DNA from: Butyrivibrio hungatei NK4A153
GTDB lineage: Bacteria > Bacillota > Clostridia > Lachnospirales > Lachnospiraceae
Reading direction: 5' to 3'
Length of the DNA stretch: 64,000 nt
Assembly: GCF_000424465.1 (NCBI RefSeq)
Contig: NZ_AUJY01000007.1
Span: forward strand, 168,680-232,679
Shown in pieces: positions 28,341 to 37,068 of this stretch. Under the pieces are notes generated by a model. The model was not told where the DNA came from. It ran no database searches and saw only the letters and a list, made by a program, of their open reading frames with translations. The translations under genes and the position numbers were made by a program. Position 1 is the stretch's first letter. Every line of letters begins with the position of its first letter.

Positions 28341-28647
28341 TTTATCTTCCTCCGATGTTTTATTTATTCCTCATCCAATTGCTTTATTATGATATACGAA
28401 TTGCTCCATGACTACCGTCATTCCCGCAATTCTACAAACATTCGGAAACCGCGAATTTACTACGTAAATTGCTTATTCCTCATGTTTGTTCGGTTTCACA
28501 AGTCAAAATGCTTAACATGCAAGCATGTACGCATTTGTGACTTTTGAAACCTTTATCATGATATCAAAAAGGGAAATGCAATACCCTTTCTTTGGCTTAC
28601 ATTTCCCACTGCTAATCTTACATTTATGTAAGTTAAACGATATTTCC
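28341..28647. other. Intergenic region between kinase and ABC genes
   Basis: 307 bp. Holds the terminator of the kinase operon (28566-28607), a nested hairpin near 28501-28545 built on AAGTCA/TGACTT with an inner CATGCAAGCATG, and presumably the promoter of the ABC genes, where the response regulator would bind. No coding frame seen. Confidence 0.5.
28566..28607 (-). terminator. Terminator of the two-component operon
   Basis: Minus strand GGGAAATG and CATTTCCC followed by TTTTTGA, ~40 bases after the kinase stop codon. Confidence 0.75.
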
Positions 28648-29613
28648 TTAGATATACTTAGAATCCCGCTCATTTACCGCTTCTTTGCGGACCGTGATTA
28701 TGACATCACTTCCCTTGCCAAGCTCTGACTCTATGCGTATGCCGTGCCCAAGCTTATTGCACACGCCTTTGCAAAGATACAGACCGATTCCGCTTGCCTT
28801 CTTATCCACACGGCCGTTGTAGCCTGTATAGCCCTTTTCAAACACTCTCGGAAGATCCTCGCTCTTTATTCCAACGCCGCTGTCGCTTACAACAATCTCT
28901 TTTCCCTCATCCGTATCACGGGAAAAGATCTTGATGCCGCCCTCCTTGGTATATTTGAGTGCGTTTGACAATACCTGCTCGAGGACAAAAGAAAACCACT
29001 TATCGTCAGTAAGTATCTCGCAGTCAAGGTTATCAAGTTCTACGGAAAGATGCTGACAAATAAAGACTGTCGAAAACTTTTTCACGGTCTGCTTTACAAG
29101 CGGCTCAAGACTGCACTTCTCAAGGAGAAGGTCGCCCGACATCTCTTCGAACCTCAGGTAATTAAGCGCCATCTCCACATAAGTTTCTATTTTAAAGAGC
29201 TCGCTCTTACATTCGTACGTGTTTGGATCGACATCCTCAAAAAGGAGCTTGAGCGCCGCAATAGGAGTCTTTATCTGATGTGCCCAGAGTGCAAAGAAAT
29301 CCTCTTTTTCCCTGAGCTTCTCCCACATAACCTTGTCTGATCCATCTTCGCTTTCATTATTATATTCCGGAATCTGAGCTCTGTTATGTATGGAATTATT
29401 ATTTATAAAAGCGGCAATTACCGTAATTATCAGCATAAAAGATATCACATAAAAGATAAACTCACTCTCAATGTGATACAGAGCACTTACAGCCCAGAAA
29501 ATAAGTATAAATACTGCATTTGCCGTAAGGTATATTCGGTTATTTTTCCAAAATCCGTTATTCCCCAACAATGTAGCCCAGCCCTCTCTTAGTTGTGATG
29601 AATCCGTCTTCAC
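28648..29613 (-). CDS. BceS-like intramembrane-sensing histidine kinase
   Basis: 321 residues. Two close membrane helices near the N-terminus (~28-46, ~50-70) with almost no outside loop, then DHp with phospho-acceptor His in WAHQIKTPIAALKL and an ATPase domain with N-box SNALKYT, DSGVGI and ASGIGLYL. This is the short-sensor class that detects peptide antibiotics through the BceAB transporter. The ATG at 29613 overlaps the response regulator by 56 bases; a TTG close to 29565 is an alternative start. Confidence 0.9.
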   Translation of the reverse strand: MKTDSSQLREGWATLLGNNGFWKNNRIYLTANAVFILIFWAVSALYHIESEFIFYVISFMLIITVIAAFINNNSIHNRAQIPEYNNESEDGSDKVMWEKLREKEDFFALWAHQIKTPIAALKLLFEDVDPNTYECKSELFKIETYVEMALNYLRFEEMSGDLLLEKCSLEPLVKQTVKKFSTVFICQHLSVELDNLDCEILTDDKWFSFVLEQVLSNALKYTKEGGIKIFSRDTDEGKEIVVSDSGVGIKSEDLPRVFEKGYTGYNGRVDKKASGIGLYLCKGVCNKLGHGIRIESELGKGSDVIITVRKEAVNERDSKYI

Positions 29614-30232
29614 CCGCTGCTTCCAGCTTCTTACGGATTCTTGTGATATTGACGGTCAGAGTGTTGTCATCAACAAACTCTTCCGCGCCCCAAAGTCTCT
29701 CCATTATGCTCTCTCTCGATACGACTTTGCCCGGCTGTTCCATGAGTGTCTTTAAGATCAGATACTCGTTCTTTGTAAGCTCAAGCCTGCTATTTCCTGC
29801 TGTAACGGAAGTATCATCAAGGTTGAGGCGCACATTTTTTACCTCAAGCTCATGTACCGAAATGCTCTCTCCGTAGCTCCTTCTAAGAACTGCCTGAATC
29901 TTGGCTGTAAGAACCTGGAGGTCGAAGGGCTTTGATATAAAGTCGTCGGCTCCCATATTCATAGCCATCACGATGTTCATATTCTCATCGGCAGATGATA
30001 CGAATACGATAGGTACCTGCGAAACCTTCCTGATCTCACCGCACCAGTAGAATCCGTTGTAGGCAGGAAGCTTTAAGTCCATAAGCACAATGTCAGGCTT
30101 AAATTCCTCAAATTCTGCCATGATATTCTGAAAATCCTCTGCTGCCTTTGCTTTCATCTGCCAGGTCTCAAGGTGTTTTGCAACCTGACTTGCTATTATC
30201 TCATCATCCTCAACGATAAAAACTTTTTTCAT
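29558..30232 (-). CDS. BceR-like OmpR family response regulator
   Basis: 224 residues. Receiver: IVEDDE, LMDLKLPAYNG with the phospho-Asp, FVSSAD, ISKPFD; output winged helix ending TTKRGLGYIVGE. The ATG at 30232 fits the receiver start and follows AAGGA; the longer in-frame start at 30301 would run over the MATE remnant. Its ATG overlaps the stop of that remnant (ATGA), so the genes are translationally coupled. Confidence 0.92.
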   Translation of the reverse strand: MKKVFIVEDDEIIASQVAKHLETWQMKAKAAEDFQNIMAEFEEFKPDIVLMDLKLPAYNGFYWCGEIRKVSQVPIVFVSSADENMNIVMAMNMGADDFISKPFDLQVLTAKIQAVLRRSYGESISVHELEVKNVRLNLDDTSVTAGNSRLELTKNEYLILKTLMEQPGKVVSRESIMERLWGAEEFVDDNTLTVNITRIRKKLEAAGEDGFITTKRGLGYIVGE

Positions 30233-30486
30233 AATTCTTTTTTCCTTCTCATGAACATTAGATATCCAAAGCACAATATTATCTGAACTATTGTAGAGCA
30301 AGGTGTTGCAAGCCCGATGCGGAAAAGAGTCACGGGCTCAAACTTACTCATAATAAATGAAAACGGAACACGAATCGCAAATGCGCCTATGATTCCCTGC
30401 AAAAACAGAGCCATCAGAACGGGGCCTGCAAATTTTAAAAGGGGTGCTACTATTTTACCTTCGGTAAAATCAATATTCTTTTCCAT
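30229..30486 (-). pseudogene. Internally deleted MATE efflux gene (85-residue mini-ORF)
   Basis: The first ~32 residues (MEKNIDFTEGKIVAPLLKF...) are a typical MATE family N-terminus, and the last ~48 (FAIRVPFSFIMSK...LFRIGLATPCSTIVQI) a typical MATE C-terminus. Full-length MATE proteins have ~450 residues, so about 370 are missing in frame. The remaining ORF is open and could give a two-helix peptide. It heads the BceRS operon and overlaps the regulator start by ATGA. Confidence 0.8.
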
Positions 30487-30584
30487 ATTTATCCTTATCT
30501 TTGCATATAAAATCTAAACTCAAAACACATATATTATATTTAATTGCCACAGGCGATTCAACAAACGCGCAGTTCACATTTACG

Positions 30585-30621
30585 GAAAAAAGAGCCATCC
30601 TTTTGTGTCGAATGACTCTTT
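30585..30621 (-). terminator. Terminator of the eight-gene oxidoreductase operon
   Basis: Minus strand AAAGAGTCAT and ATGGCTCTTT pair with one mismatch and are followed by TTTTTTCC, ~40 bases past the last stop codon. Confidence 0.8.
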
Positions 30622-30661
30622 GTGTACCGGATTATTTTGTTATTTATTATTGCAATTATTA

Positions 30662-31804
30662 TCAGAAAAGATAAGGCTGCTCCCACAAGTTAAGCTTTGT
30701 TCCGATGCCGAGTTCAAGCGCCTTTTCATAGCACTTTTTGCCCCAGGCAACGTCCTCTACAGGCATTCCGCCTACAGAATAGATAATAACCTCATCGTCC
30801 GATTTTCTTCCTTCTTCCTTTCCTGCAAGGATTGCTCCGAGGTTTATGATCTTGTCCTTTGTGAGTTTACCGTCGTGAACAAGGTCAAGCCACAGACAAC
30901 CGGGAATATAGATTTGGTTGTATGTCGGGTAAGGATATTCCTCTGCCCAGGCTTCATAGAGTTTAATGTTATCACATACAAGTTTTGCTTTACCGCTGCA
31001 GATATACTCATCAGAGAAGTCGCAGGAACCGGGAACGCAGAACAGTGCGCCGGGCTTGATCCACTCTTCTTCTACGAAAGGATACTGACTTCTGTCCATA
31101 CCCATTGATGTTGAAGTCGCAAAGCTAAGGATATCAGAATCTCTTACGCACTCCTCAAGAGTATCCACTACTTTGATAGTTGTGAACTGAGGAAGGTGCT
31201 CTTTTACAAAAGATATACATCTGTCGATTGAAGCTTTGCCCCTGCCTTTGATCTTGAGTGTATCAAGTGTCGGTCTCAAAGCTGCAAATGTCTCGATAGC
31301 TGTGATATTGATAACACCGGGGCCGACAATTCCGAGTACCTTGGCATCCTTGACCGCAAGGTTTTTTACACCTGCTCCGGGAATACCGGATGTACGATAG
31401 GCTGACAGGAGGTTCGCTGACATGAGCGACAACGGAGCACCTGTATCCTTGTCATTTAGCATTACCATAAGGATAGACCTCGGAAGTCCTTTTTCTCTGT
31501 TTTCAACGTTTGAACCGTACCATTTCATTCCTGCCATGGCCGTCTCACCGCCCACATAAGCCGGCATCGCCATGAATCTTCTGTCGGGGCCGCTCTTTGG
31601 CATGTTGGGGAAAATAGGATTGTCAGGGAAAGTAATCATTGTTCCGTGAGAGTTTCCGTTTTCTCCACCCATCAGGTAATCTCCTTTATCGAGAGTTACC
31701 AGAAGTTCCTCCATACATGATGTACAACTTACCACATCATTAACACCTGCCTTGATCATGTCAGGCTCACTTAAATATAAAAGATCTAATTTTGTATCAC
31801 TCAT
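30662..31804 (-). CDS. Ornithine cyclodeaminase / mu-crystallin family protein
   Basis: 380 residues. The family includes ornithine and lysine cyclodeaminases and ketimine reductases using NAD(P). Seen: KWYGSN, LLSAYRTSG (substrate loop), a Rossmann segment LGIVGPGVINITAI (GxGxxxxxx instead of the standard GxGxQA) and later DILSFATS. The long form resembles proteins annotated as tyramine oxidase subunit B. It is the last gene of the operon, overlapping the permease by four bases. A role on an imino acid made by the upstream oxidase is inferred. Confidence 0.8.
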   Translation of the reverse strand: MSDTKLDLLYLSEPDMIKAGVNDVVSCTSCMEELLVTLDKGDYLMGGENGNSHGTMITFPDNPIFPNMPKSGPDRRFMAMPAYVGGETAMAGMKWYGSNVENREKGLPRSILMVMLNDKDTGAPLSLMSANLLSAYRTSGIPGAGVKNLAVKDAKVLGIVGPGVINITAIETFAALRPTLDTLKIKGRGKASIDRCISFVKEHLPQFTTIKVVDTLEECVRDSDILSFATSTSMGMDRSQYPFVEEEWIKPGALFCVPGSCDFSDEYICSGKAKLVCDNIKLYEAWAEEYPYPTYNQIYIPGCLWLDLVHDGKLTKDKIINLGAILAGKEEGRKSDDEVIIYSVGGMPVEDVAWGKKCYEKALELGIGTKLNLWEQPYLF

Positions 31805-33240
31805 ACTGCTTTCCTCCTATTCGCCTTTTTATCTATTTCATCAAGTCCTTTACGGCTATGAAATCTAAAGTACAATTCGTTCTCCATCGCCATTACTTCC
31901 TTTATCGGATATGGCTTGAAGAGTGGTCTGTTTATTCTGAATTTGACCCATGTGAATGAATAAACCGCAAGCGCCGCCATGGTTATCAGCACAACTCTGT
32001 AAAGTGAGAGCTTTACATCCCACGAAGGGTCAATGTTGTAGATCATATATGCAGATCCTGCAATTCCAAGGATCGGAACGAGATATCCGCAGGGCGTCTT
32101 AAAGTTTCTGGGCGCCGCGGGGAGTCTTTTTCTCAAAAGAATTACGTTTATATTTGAAACAATGTAGCTTATAAGCCAAAGCACCGCCAAAACCGAGATC
32201 ATATATGAGATGGAATCGGTCGATGATAGGCCGGTTATATTAAGTACCAGGAATATCGCAGCCTCCAAAAGGATCCCTACATAAGGAGCGCCCTTTGAAT
32301 TTTTCTTTTGAAAAAATTCGGGAAGAAGACCAATCTTGGACATTCCCATAAGAATATATGCAAGTGAGCCCATTATCGTATTTACGGAACTAACTGCTGC
32401 CAAAAGCGTAATGATCAGCATCCAGTATCTTCCCATCGGTCCCAAAAGAGCCATTCCGTACAGCATCTGCGGTGTCGTGCTTCCCGTCATATCTTCCCAT
32501 TCGGTGTAATTCTTAAATCCGAGTGTCAAAAATGTCTGCATCGCCAAAATGATCAGCATACTGAGCACCATTCCGAGTGGAATATCTCTTTTTGCATTCT
32601 TACAACTCTTGTTAAGAGGGATTACATATTCACCTCCGACAAAAAGGAAAAATGCAAGTCCGCACAATCCGGTGACACTCTTAAAATCTGTTGCAAGGGC
32701 CGCGGGCTGTTCGATAACCTCTCCTGTTCCGATTCCAAGAGCTCCGAGAACACCCATTGCAGCCAGTGAAAAGATAAGTGCATAGGCCACAAAATCCTGA
32801 ACCTTGATAAATACATCAACGCCGTTTAAATTCGTAATTGCCAAAAAAGCTATAAGCACCAGCGAGAACACCCATGCCGGAAGTCCCAGTCCCGCGAACA
32901 TCTCCGCAAAAGTATTTCCGAAAACAGCTCCTTCAACGGATCCCGCAAGCGAGTTGCAGAGAAGATATCCGCCCACCATACAGATGATGGTGATAAAAGG
33001 TCCGACACATGCCAGCGAAAACTGTGCAAGTCCGCCCGTTAAATCGGGCATCATTGAGTTTAATTCGGCAATTGACAACAAAGTAAATATGTTTACACAA
33101 CACGCGATTATCATAGTTATTATGAAAGGAGTTCCTATGCTGCCCGCACCAATGCCAAGGGTTAAAAGACAACTTGATGCCACCACGAGTCCTACTCCCG
33201 TTGCTATGACACTACCCAAACCAATCTTTTTATCATTCAT
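31801..33240 (-). CDS. APC family amino acid permease
   Basis: 479 residues and ~12 hydrophobic segments. GLGSVIATGVGLVVASSCLLTLG at the start matches the helix 1 region of APC carriers; SGGL-type loops follow. The start at 33240 has AAAGGAGG ten bases ahead; the longer frame start at 33303 would include that site. In this operon it probably imports the compound that the FAD enzymes oxidise. Confidence 0.87.
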   Translation of the reverse strand: MNDKKIGLGSVIATGVGLVVASSCLLTLGIGAGSIGTPFIITMIIACCVNIFTLLSIAELNSMMPDLTGGLAQFSLACVGPFITIICMVGGYLLCNSLAGSVEGAVFGNTFAEMFAGLGLPAWVFSLVLIAFLAITNLNGVDVFIKVQDFVAYALIFSLAAMGVLGALGIGTGEVIEQPAALATDFKSVTGLCGLAFFLFVGGEYVIPLNKSCKNAKRDIPLGMVLSMLIILAMQTFLTLGFKNYTEWEDMTGSTTPQMLYGMALLGPMGRYWMLIITLLAAVSSVNTIMGSLAYILMGMSKIGLLPEFFQKKNSKGAPYVGILLEAAIFLVLNITGLSSTDSISYMISVLAVLWLISYIVSNINVILLRKRLPAAPRNFKTPCGYLVPILGIAGSAYMIYNIDPSWDVKLSLYRVVLITMAALAVYSFTWVKFRINRPLFKPYPIKEVMAMENELYFRFHSRKGLDEIDKKANRRKAV

Positions 33241-33259
33241 AGGCAACAAGCCTCCTTTC

Positions 33260-33637
33260 TCAATCGAGTGCACCCTCTTTAAGTGCATCCATTCCTTCTT
33301 CACCGGTCCTTACCCTTACCGCATTCGTGACCGGGGTAACAAAAATCTTTCCGTCACCTATGTGACCTGTGTAAAGTGATTTCTCCACAAAATCCAAAAA
33401 GCCGTCAACTTCTCTTGAAGGGAGCACAACCATCACAACCTGCTTGGACAAAAGTTGAGGTGTTGTATTTTTTTCTGCTTCATATTCCTGTGTTCCAAGC
33501 TGGACACCGCATCCTTTGGCTTCGTAAATAGTCATTCCGGTAATACCGAACTTACCGAAGTTCTTTGTAAGCTCTGCAACCTTGGCTTCTTTTGTGATAA
33601 TCTCAACTTTTGATAATTCTTCGATCGCAACTTTCAT
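33260..33637 (-). CDS. PII-like signalling protein
   Basis: 125 residues. MKVAIEELSKVEIITKEAKVAELTKNF opens a PII fold, and the C-terminal TGHIGDGKIFVTPV...AVRVRTGEEG matches the B- and C-loops that bind ATP and 2-oxoglutarate in GlnB/GlnK. The T-loop (GVQLGTQEYEAEKN) differs from the nitrogen-control type and lacks its uridylylated Tyr motif. It sits between an FAD oxidase gene and a permease gene, so control of that transport or metabolic step is plausible. Confidence 0.88.
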   Translation of the reverse strand: MKVAIEELSKVEIITKEAKVAELTKNFGKFGITGMTIYEAKGCGVQLGTQEYEAEKNTTPQLLSKQVVMVVLPSREVDGFLDFVEKSLYTGHIGDGKIFVTPVTNAVRVRTGEEGMDALKEGALD

Positions 33638-33660
33638 AATATGTGCCTCCTTTTTACTAC

Positions 33661-34803
33661 TTATATTTTGGCTTTGAATCTACCGTATCGTAGTCCCGAT
33701 ATATCCACTGCCGTCTTTCCTTCATCTATAAGCATTGCCAGCTGCTCTCCGACAGCCGGTGCTATTCCAAATCCATGTCCCGAGAATGCACATGCTACAA
33801 CGAGCCCCGGAACTTCATCAACAAATCCAAGTACCGGTACGCCGTCCTGACAGATATCAAGGTATCCTGCCCAGGTTCTTACGATCTTGGCATCCTCAAG
33901 TGCAGGGAAGTATTTCATGATTCCTCTGCATATGCACGGCGCCGTTATCGCCGCATTACTCGGTGAATTTACAGGTCCGCAGTCTTTGTTGTTAAGCTCA
34001 AGTCCCGACATTCCGCCAAATACGAATGATCCGTGATCTGCCTGATGTCCGTAGAAATCTGCCTCTGCGGTACCGAGCATCTGATTGAACATATGCGGCT
34101 CCGCCTCGGTCACAAGGCACTCACACAGTTCCTTGTGCATCGGAACGTCAACTCCTATCGTTCCGAGAATCTCTCTTGATTCATAACCTGCGGCTACAAC
34201 TACAAACTCTCCTTCATATTCGTTTTCTTTTGTATAAACTTTGCGAAGGCGTCCTTTTACTTTTCTTAGTCTCTCAACCTTTTCACCTGTGATAAATCTA
34301 ACGCCCATCTCTCTTGCCTTTTTGTAAAAAGCAAGTGTTGTGACCATCGGGTTTGCATGTCCGTCTGTAGGACACCAGCTTGCTCCTATAACTTCATCAG
34401 AAAGGTAAGGATTAATCTCTTTTACCTCATCAGAATCGATCATTCTGACATCAAGTCCGCAAGCTACCGCTCTATCTGTAAGTCCCTGCAAGATCTTGAG
34501 GTGTTCGGGCGTCTTGCCGAGACGAAGATTTCCTTCTTTGTGATATTCACAGTTAACTCCGAGCTCTTCCGAAAGTGTCGGCCACAGCTCTTTTATTCCG
34601 TACATCGCAAGCGGCAGTTCCCTGGGGTCTCTTCCCGACTGTCTTACACCACCGCCGTTTCTGGATGAGCCGCCGTTTCCGATATTATCGCTTCCCTCCA
34701 GAACAATTACGCTTTTTCCACGTTTACTCAGATAATAACTAATGGCACAACCGATGATTCCGGCACCGACAATTACTACATCCGCTTTATTTTCCATTAC
34801 CAT
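33661..34803 (-). CDS. FAD-dependent amino acid/opine oxidase catalytic subunit (DAO family)
   Basis: 380 residues. N-terminal FAD motif VGAGIIGCAISYYLSKRG, then SSRNGGGVRQ typical of glycine/sarcosine oxidase and HcnC/OoxB-type subunits, and TWAGYLDICQDGVPVLG plus GFGIAPAVGE near the end. This subunit would oxidise a C-N bond to an imine. Its neighbours encode matching Fe-S and second FAD subunits. AGGAGG eight bases before the ATG. Confidence 0.88.
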   Translation of the reverse strand: MVMENKADVVIVGAGIIGCAISYYLSKRGKSVIVLEGSDNIGNGGSSRNGGGVRQSGRDPRELPLAMYGIKELWPTLSEELGVNCEYHKEGNLRLGKTPEHLKILQGLTDRAVACGLDVRMIDSDEVKEINPYLSDEVIGASWCPTDGHANPMVTTLAFYKKAREMGVRFITGEKVERLRKVKGRLRKVYTKENEYEGEFVVVAAGYESREILGTIGVDVPMHKELCECLVTEAEPHMFNQMLGTAEADFYGHQADHGSFVFGGMSGLELNNKDCGPVNSPSNAAITAPCICRGIMKYFPALEDAKIVRTWAGYLDICQDGVPVLGFVDEVPGLVVACAFSGHGFGIAPAVGEQLAMLIDEGKTAVDISGLRYGRFKAKI

Positions 34804-34806
34804 AGC

Positions 34807-35127
34807 CTATACCTCCTCTGTGCCAAATATTCTCATTTCTGTAGGACGCATCGGAGATCTTGCAGTTGCAGGCTCAAGCTCTGCAGGAGATACACCAAGT
34901 TCTCTCGCAACAATACCTTTTACAAGTCTGGAGCAGGTCTGTCCCTGGCAAAGTCCCATTCCCGTTCGCAAATATCTTCTTATTTCCGTGAGCGTCCACA
35001 TCCCGTCATGTACGGCTTTTCTGATCTCACCTTTTGTAATTTCCTCACATCTGCAGATAAGCATGTCGTCATCCGGCTGTGCGATGAATTCACCTATATC
35101 TATTGATCTGTCAACTACAGTATTCAT
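34807..35127 (-). CDS. BFD-like 2Fe-2S protein subunit
   Basis: 106 residues. CRCEEITKGEIRKAV and GLCQGQTC carry the four cysteines of a bacterioferritin-associated-ferredoxin-like 2Fe-2S domain. In HcnB/OoxA proteins this domain is usually fused to the FAD/NAD subunit; here it is a separate gene three bases from the oxidase. AAAAGGAG precedes the ATG. Confidence 0.85.
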   Translation of the reverse strand: MNTVVDRSIDIGEFIAQPDDDMLICRCEEITKGEIRKAVHDGMWTLTEIRRYLRTGMGLCQGQTCSRLVKGIVARELGVSPAELEPATARSPMRPTEMRIFGTEEV

Positions 35128-35150
35128 AACGATCGCTCCTTTTCACTTCT

Positions 35151-36728
35151 TTAACTACATTTGAAAAACCTTGCTTTCATCGCATATTCCTTCGGAACCT
35201 TCATGGTAAGAAGATTTGTATGATCGAATGCTCCGACGCTCTTTACGGAAACAACTTCCGCCTCACAGAGCTTCTCTCCTTTTCTTGAAAGTCCGTATCC
35301 GACTGTTCCGACTTCCGGAAGCGGGAAGAATTCATATGGAAGAGTTACAGTTGCGCTTCCGTCGCCGCAATCTTCATTTACAAGGAATATTGCCTGTCCC
35401 GAGCAGCTTGCTACGCACATTCCGCAGTTGATACATTCGCTTCCGTCCTTAACAAAAGGAAGGTATGTGATATTCTTTCCTGTTGAAATACAGCCTTTTT
35501 TGCATGCATCCTGACACGGGTTGCATGGGATATTCTGTGTACATTCGATCACAGGATGAACTCCCGACTTATGAACGACACCGGGGAATCTCTCGATCTC
35601 ATCGTCTTTTACATATCCTTTTTTAAGAAGGTTCTTGGATATCTCGATTCCTTCTTCGGTGCTCTCTATGAGTTTTCCTCTGTTCTTTGGAGCAAACATT
35701 CCCTGTCTCAAGCTGTTTAGATCCGCATCGAATACTTTAAGGAGACTGTCTTTTTCTTCCTCATCGATATATCCGAGGTACTCAGCAACGCACACGCCTG
35801 CCATTTTTCCTTCGATCATGGCCGATGAAGCTTCCTCGATTCCGGATACGTCACCTGCCGCAAATATGCCGGAAACGGATGTCTCACCATATTCATCAAC
35901 GATAGGCACCTGACCTCCGCGCTTTGGATTATCTTCCATAACACAACCTGCCATCTTAAGAAGCTGTGACATGGGCGATAAGCCAACCGCCATGCAGACT
36001 GTATCAACTTCGAAGAACTTCTCGGTATCCGGTATCGGTGCAAAATGGTCGTCAACCTCTGTGATTGTTACTCCTGTAACGCAATCTTCGCCGTGAACCT
36101 GCTTGATCGTATGTGAAAGATAGAAAGGAACTCCCGTCCTTGAAACCTTTGATGCGTGAACTCCGTATCCGCCGATTCTCGGAGCCGCATCAACAATTGC
36201 TACCACTTCGCATCCTGCCTGCAAGAGCTGGAATGAAACTACAAGTCCTACATTTCCTGAACCAAGCATCAGGATCTTTTTTCCGGGCTGTATGCCGTGC
36301 AGGTTCATCATTGTCTGCGCTGCTCCGGCTCCGATAACTCCGGGTAATGTCCATCCGGGGAAAGTAACCATGTTCTCGGATGCTCCGGTTGCGATTATCA
36401 CCGTGTCACCCTTAAAGTGATGTATCTCATCATTGATCCTTACATTTACTTCTTTGTCGGGATATAATCCAACGACCGTTGCGTTAAGAACAACTTCTAC
36501 GCCAAGCTCGTCCGCTTCTTTCAAAAGTTCTTCGCCGATCTTATATCCTCTTATCTTGGCGTGATGCTCTTTTGATCCGAAAAACTTATGAATCTGCTTA
36601 AAGAGCTGTCCGCCCGGTTTATCATTCTCATCGAATACGACTACCTTAAGTCCTTTCTTGGCTGCCTCAATAGCTGCCGAAAGTCCTGCCGGGCCGGCAC
36701 CGACGATTATTACCTCGTATCTTTTCAT
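35151..36728 (-). CDS. FAD/NAD-binding oxidoreductase with 4Fe-4S domain (HcnB/OoxA-like)
   Basis: 525 residues. IVGAGPAGLSAAIEAAKKG at the N-terminus (FAD), GSGNVGLVVSFQLL near 155 (NAD), AAGDVSGI near 295, and a ferredoxin-like segment with CNPCQDACKKGC and CINCGMCVASC (~405-455), enough cysteines for two 4Fe-4S clusters. It would pass electrons from the DAO subunit through 2Fe-2S centres to a carrier. The added 4Fe-4S part suits an anaerobe. Confidence 0.88.
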   Translation of the reverse strand: MKRYEVIIVGAGPAGLSAAIEAAKKGLKVVVFDENDKPGGQLFKQIHKFFGSKEHHAKIRGYKIGEELLKEADELGVEVVLNATVVGLYPDKEVNVRINDEIHHFKGDTVIIATGASENMVTFPGWTLPGVIGAGAAQTMMNLHGIQPGKKILMLGSGNVGLVVSFQLLQAGCEVVAIVDAAPRIGGYGVHASKVSRTGVPFYLSHTIKQVHGEDCVTGVTITEVDDHFAPIPDTEKFFEVDTVCMAVGLSPMSQLLKMAGCVMEDNPKRGGQVPIVDEYGETSVSGIFAAGDVSGIEEASSAMIEGKMAGVCVAEYLGYIDEEEKDSLLKVFDADLNSLRQGMFAPKNRGKLIESTEEGIEISKNLLKKGYVKDDEIERFPGVVHKSGVHPVIECTQNIPCNPCQDACKKGCISTGKNITYLPFVKDGSECINCGMCVASCSGQAIFLVNEDCGDGSATVTLPYEFFPLPEVGTVGYGLSRKGEKLCEAEVVSVKSVGAFDHTNLLTMKVPKEYAMKARFFKCS

Positions 36729-36741
36729 AGAACGTTACCTC

Positions 36742-37056
36742 CTATATGCCTACTGCTTTGACTCCGTCCTGCGTGTTGACTACCATTCCTTCTTTAAGAG
36801 GTGTTACGCAGGTTCTGATATTTGGCTTCCCGTCCACTACCATTACGCAGTCGGTACATCTTCCTATTGCACAAAAGAGACCTCTCGGTTTGTGTTCTTT
36901 CTTTGTATATCTGTGGATCATCACTCCGTTTGCCTTCAATGCTATCGCGATAGGCTCATTCTCAAAGCCTTTCATCTTCTGACCGTCAAAGGTAAATTCG
37001 ACTTCTCTGCCTTTTTCTTTTTTCCCTAAAATAGGATGTTCCGATATTCTAGACAT
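36742..37056 (-). CDS. 2Fe-2S ferredoxin-type subunit (HcnA/sarcosine-oxidase-like)
   Basis: 104 residues. GLFCAIGRCTDCVMVVDGKPNIRTC holds four cysteines (split here for reading: C-x4-C-x2-C ... C) of the Fer2_4 domain found in HcnA and in the alpha subunit of sarcosine oxidase. AGGAGG before the ATG. Separated from the next gene by 13 bases. Confidence 0.87.
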   Translation of the reverse strand: MSRISEHPILGKKEKGREVEFTFDGQKMKGFENEPIAIALKANGVMIHRYTKKEHKPRGLFCAIGRCTDCVMVVDGKPNIRTCVTPLKEGMVVNTQDGVKAVGI

Positions 37057-37068
37057 TCCCTTTTCCTC

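Noticed and set aside
24283..30486. Prophage or integrative element
   Set aside because: No integrase, capsid, or attachment repeats seen anywhere in the window; accessory genes look like ordinary clostridial resistance and regulatory genes.
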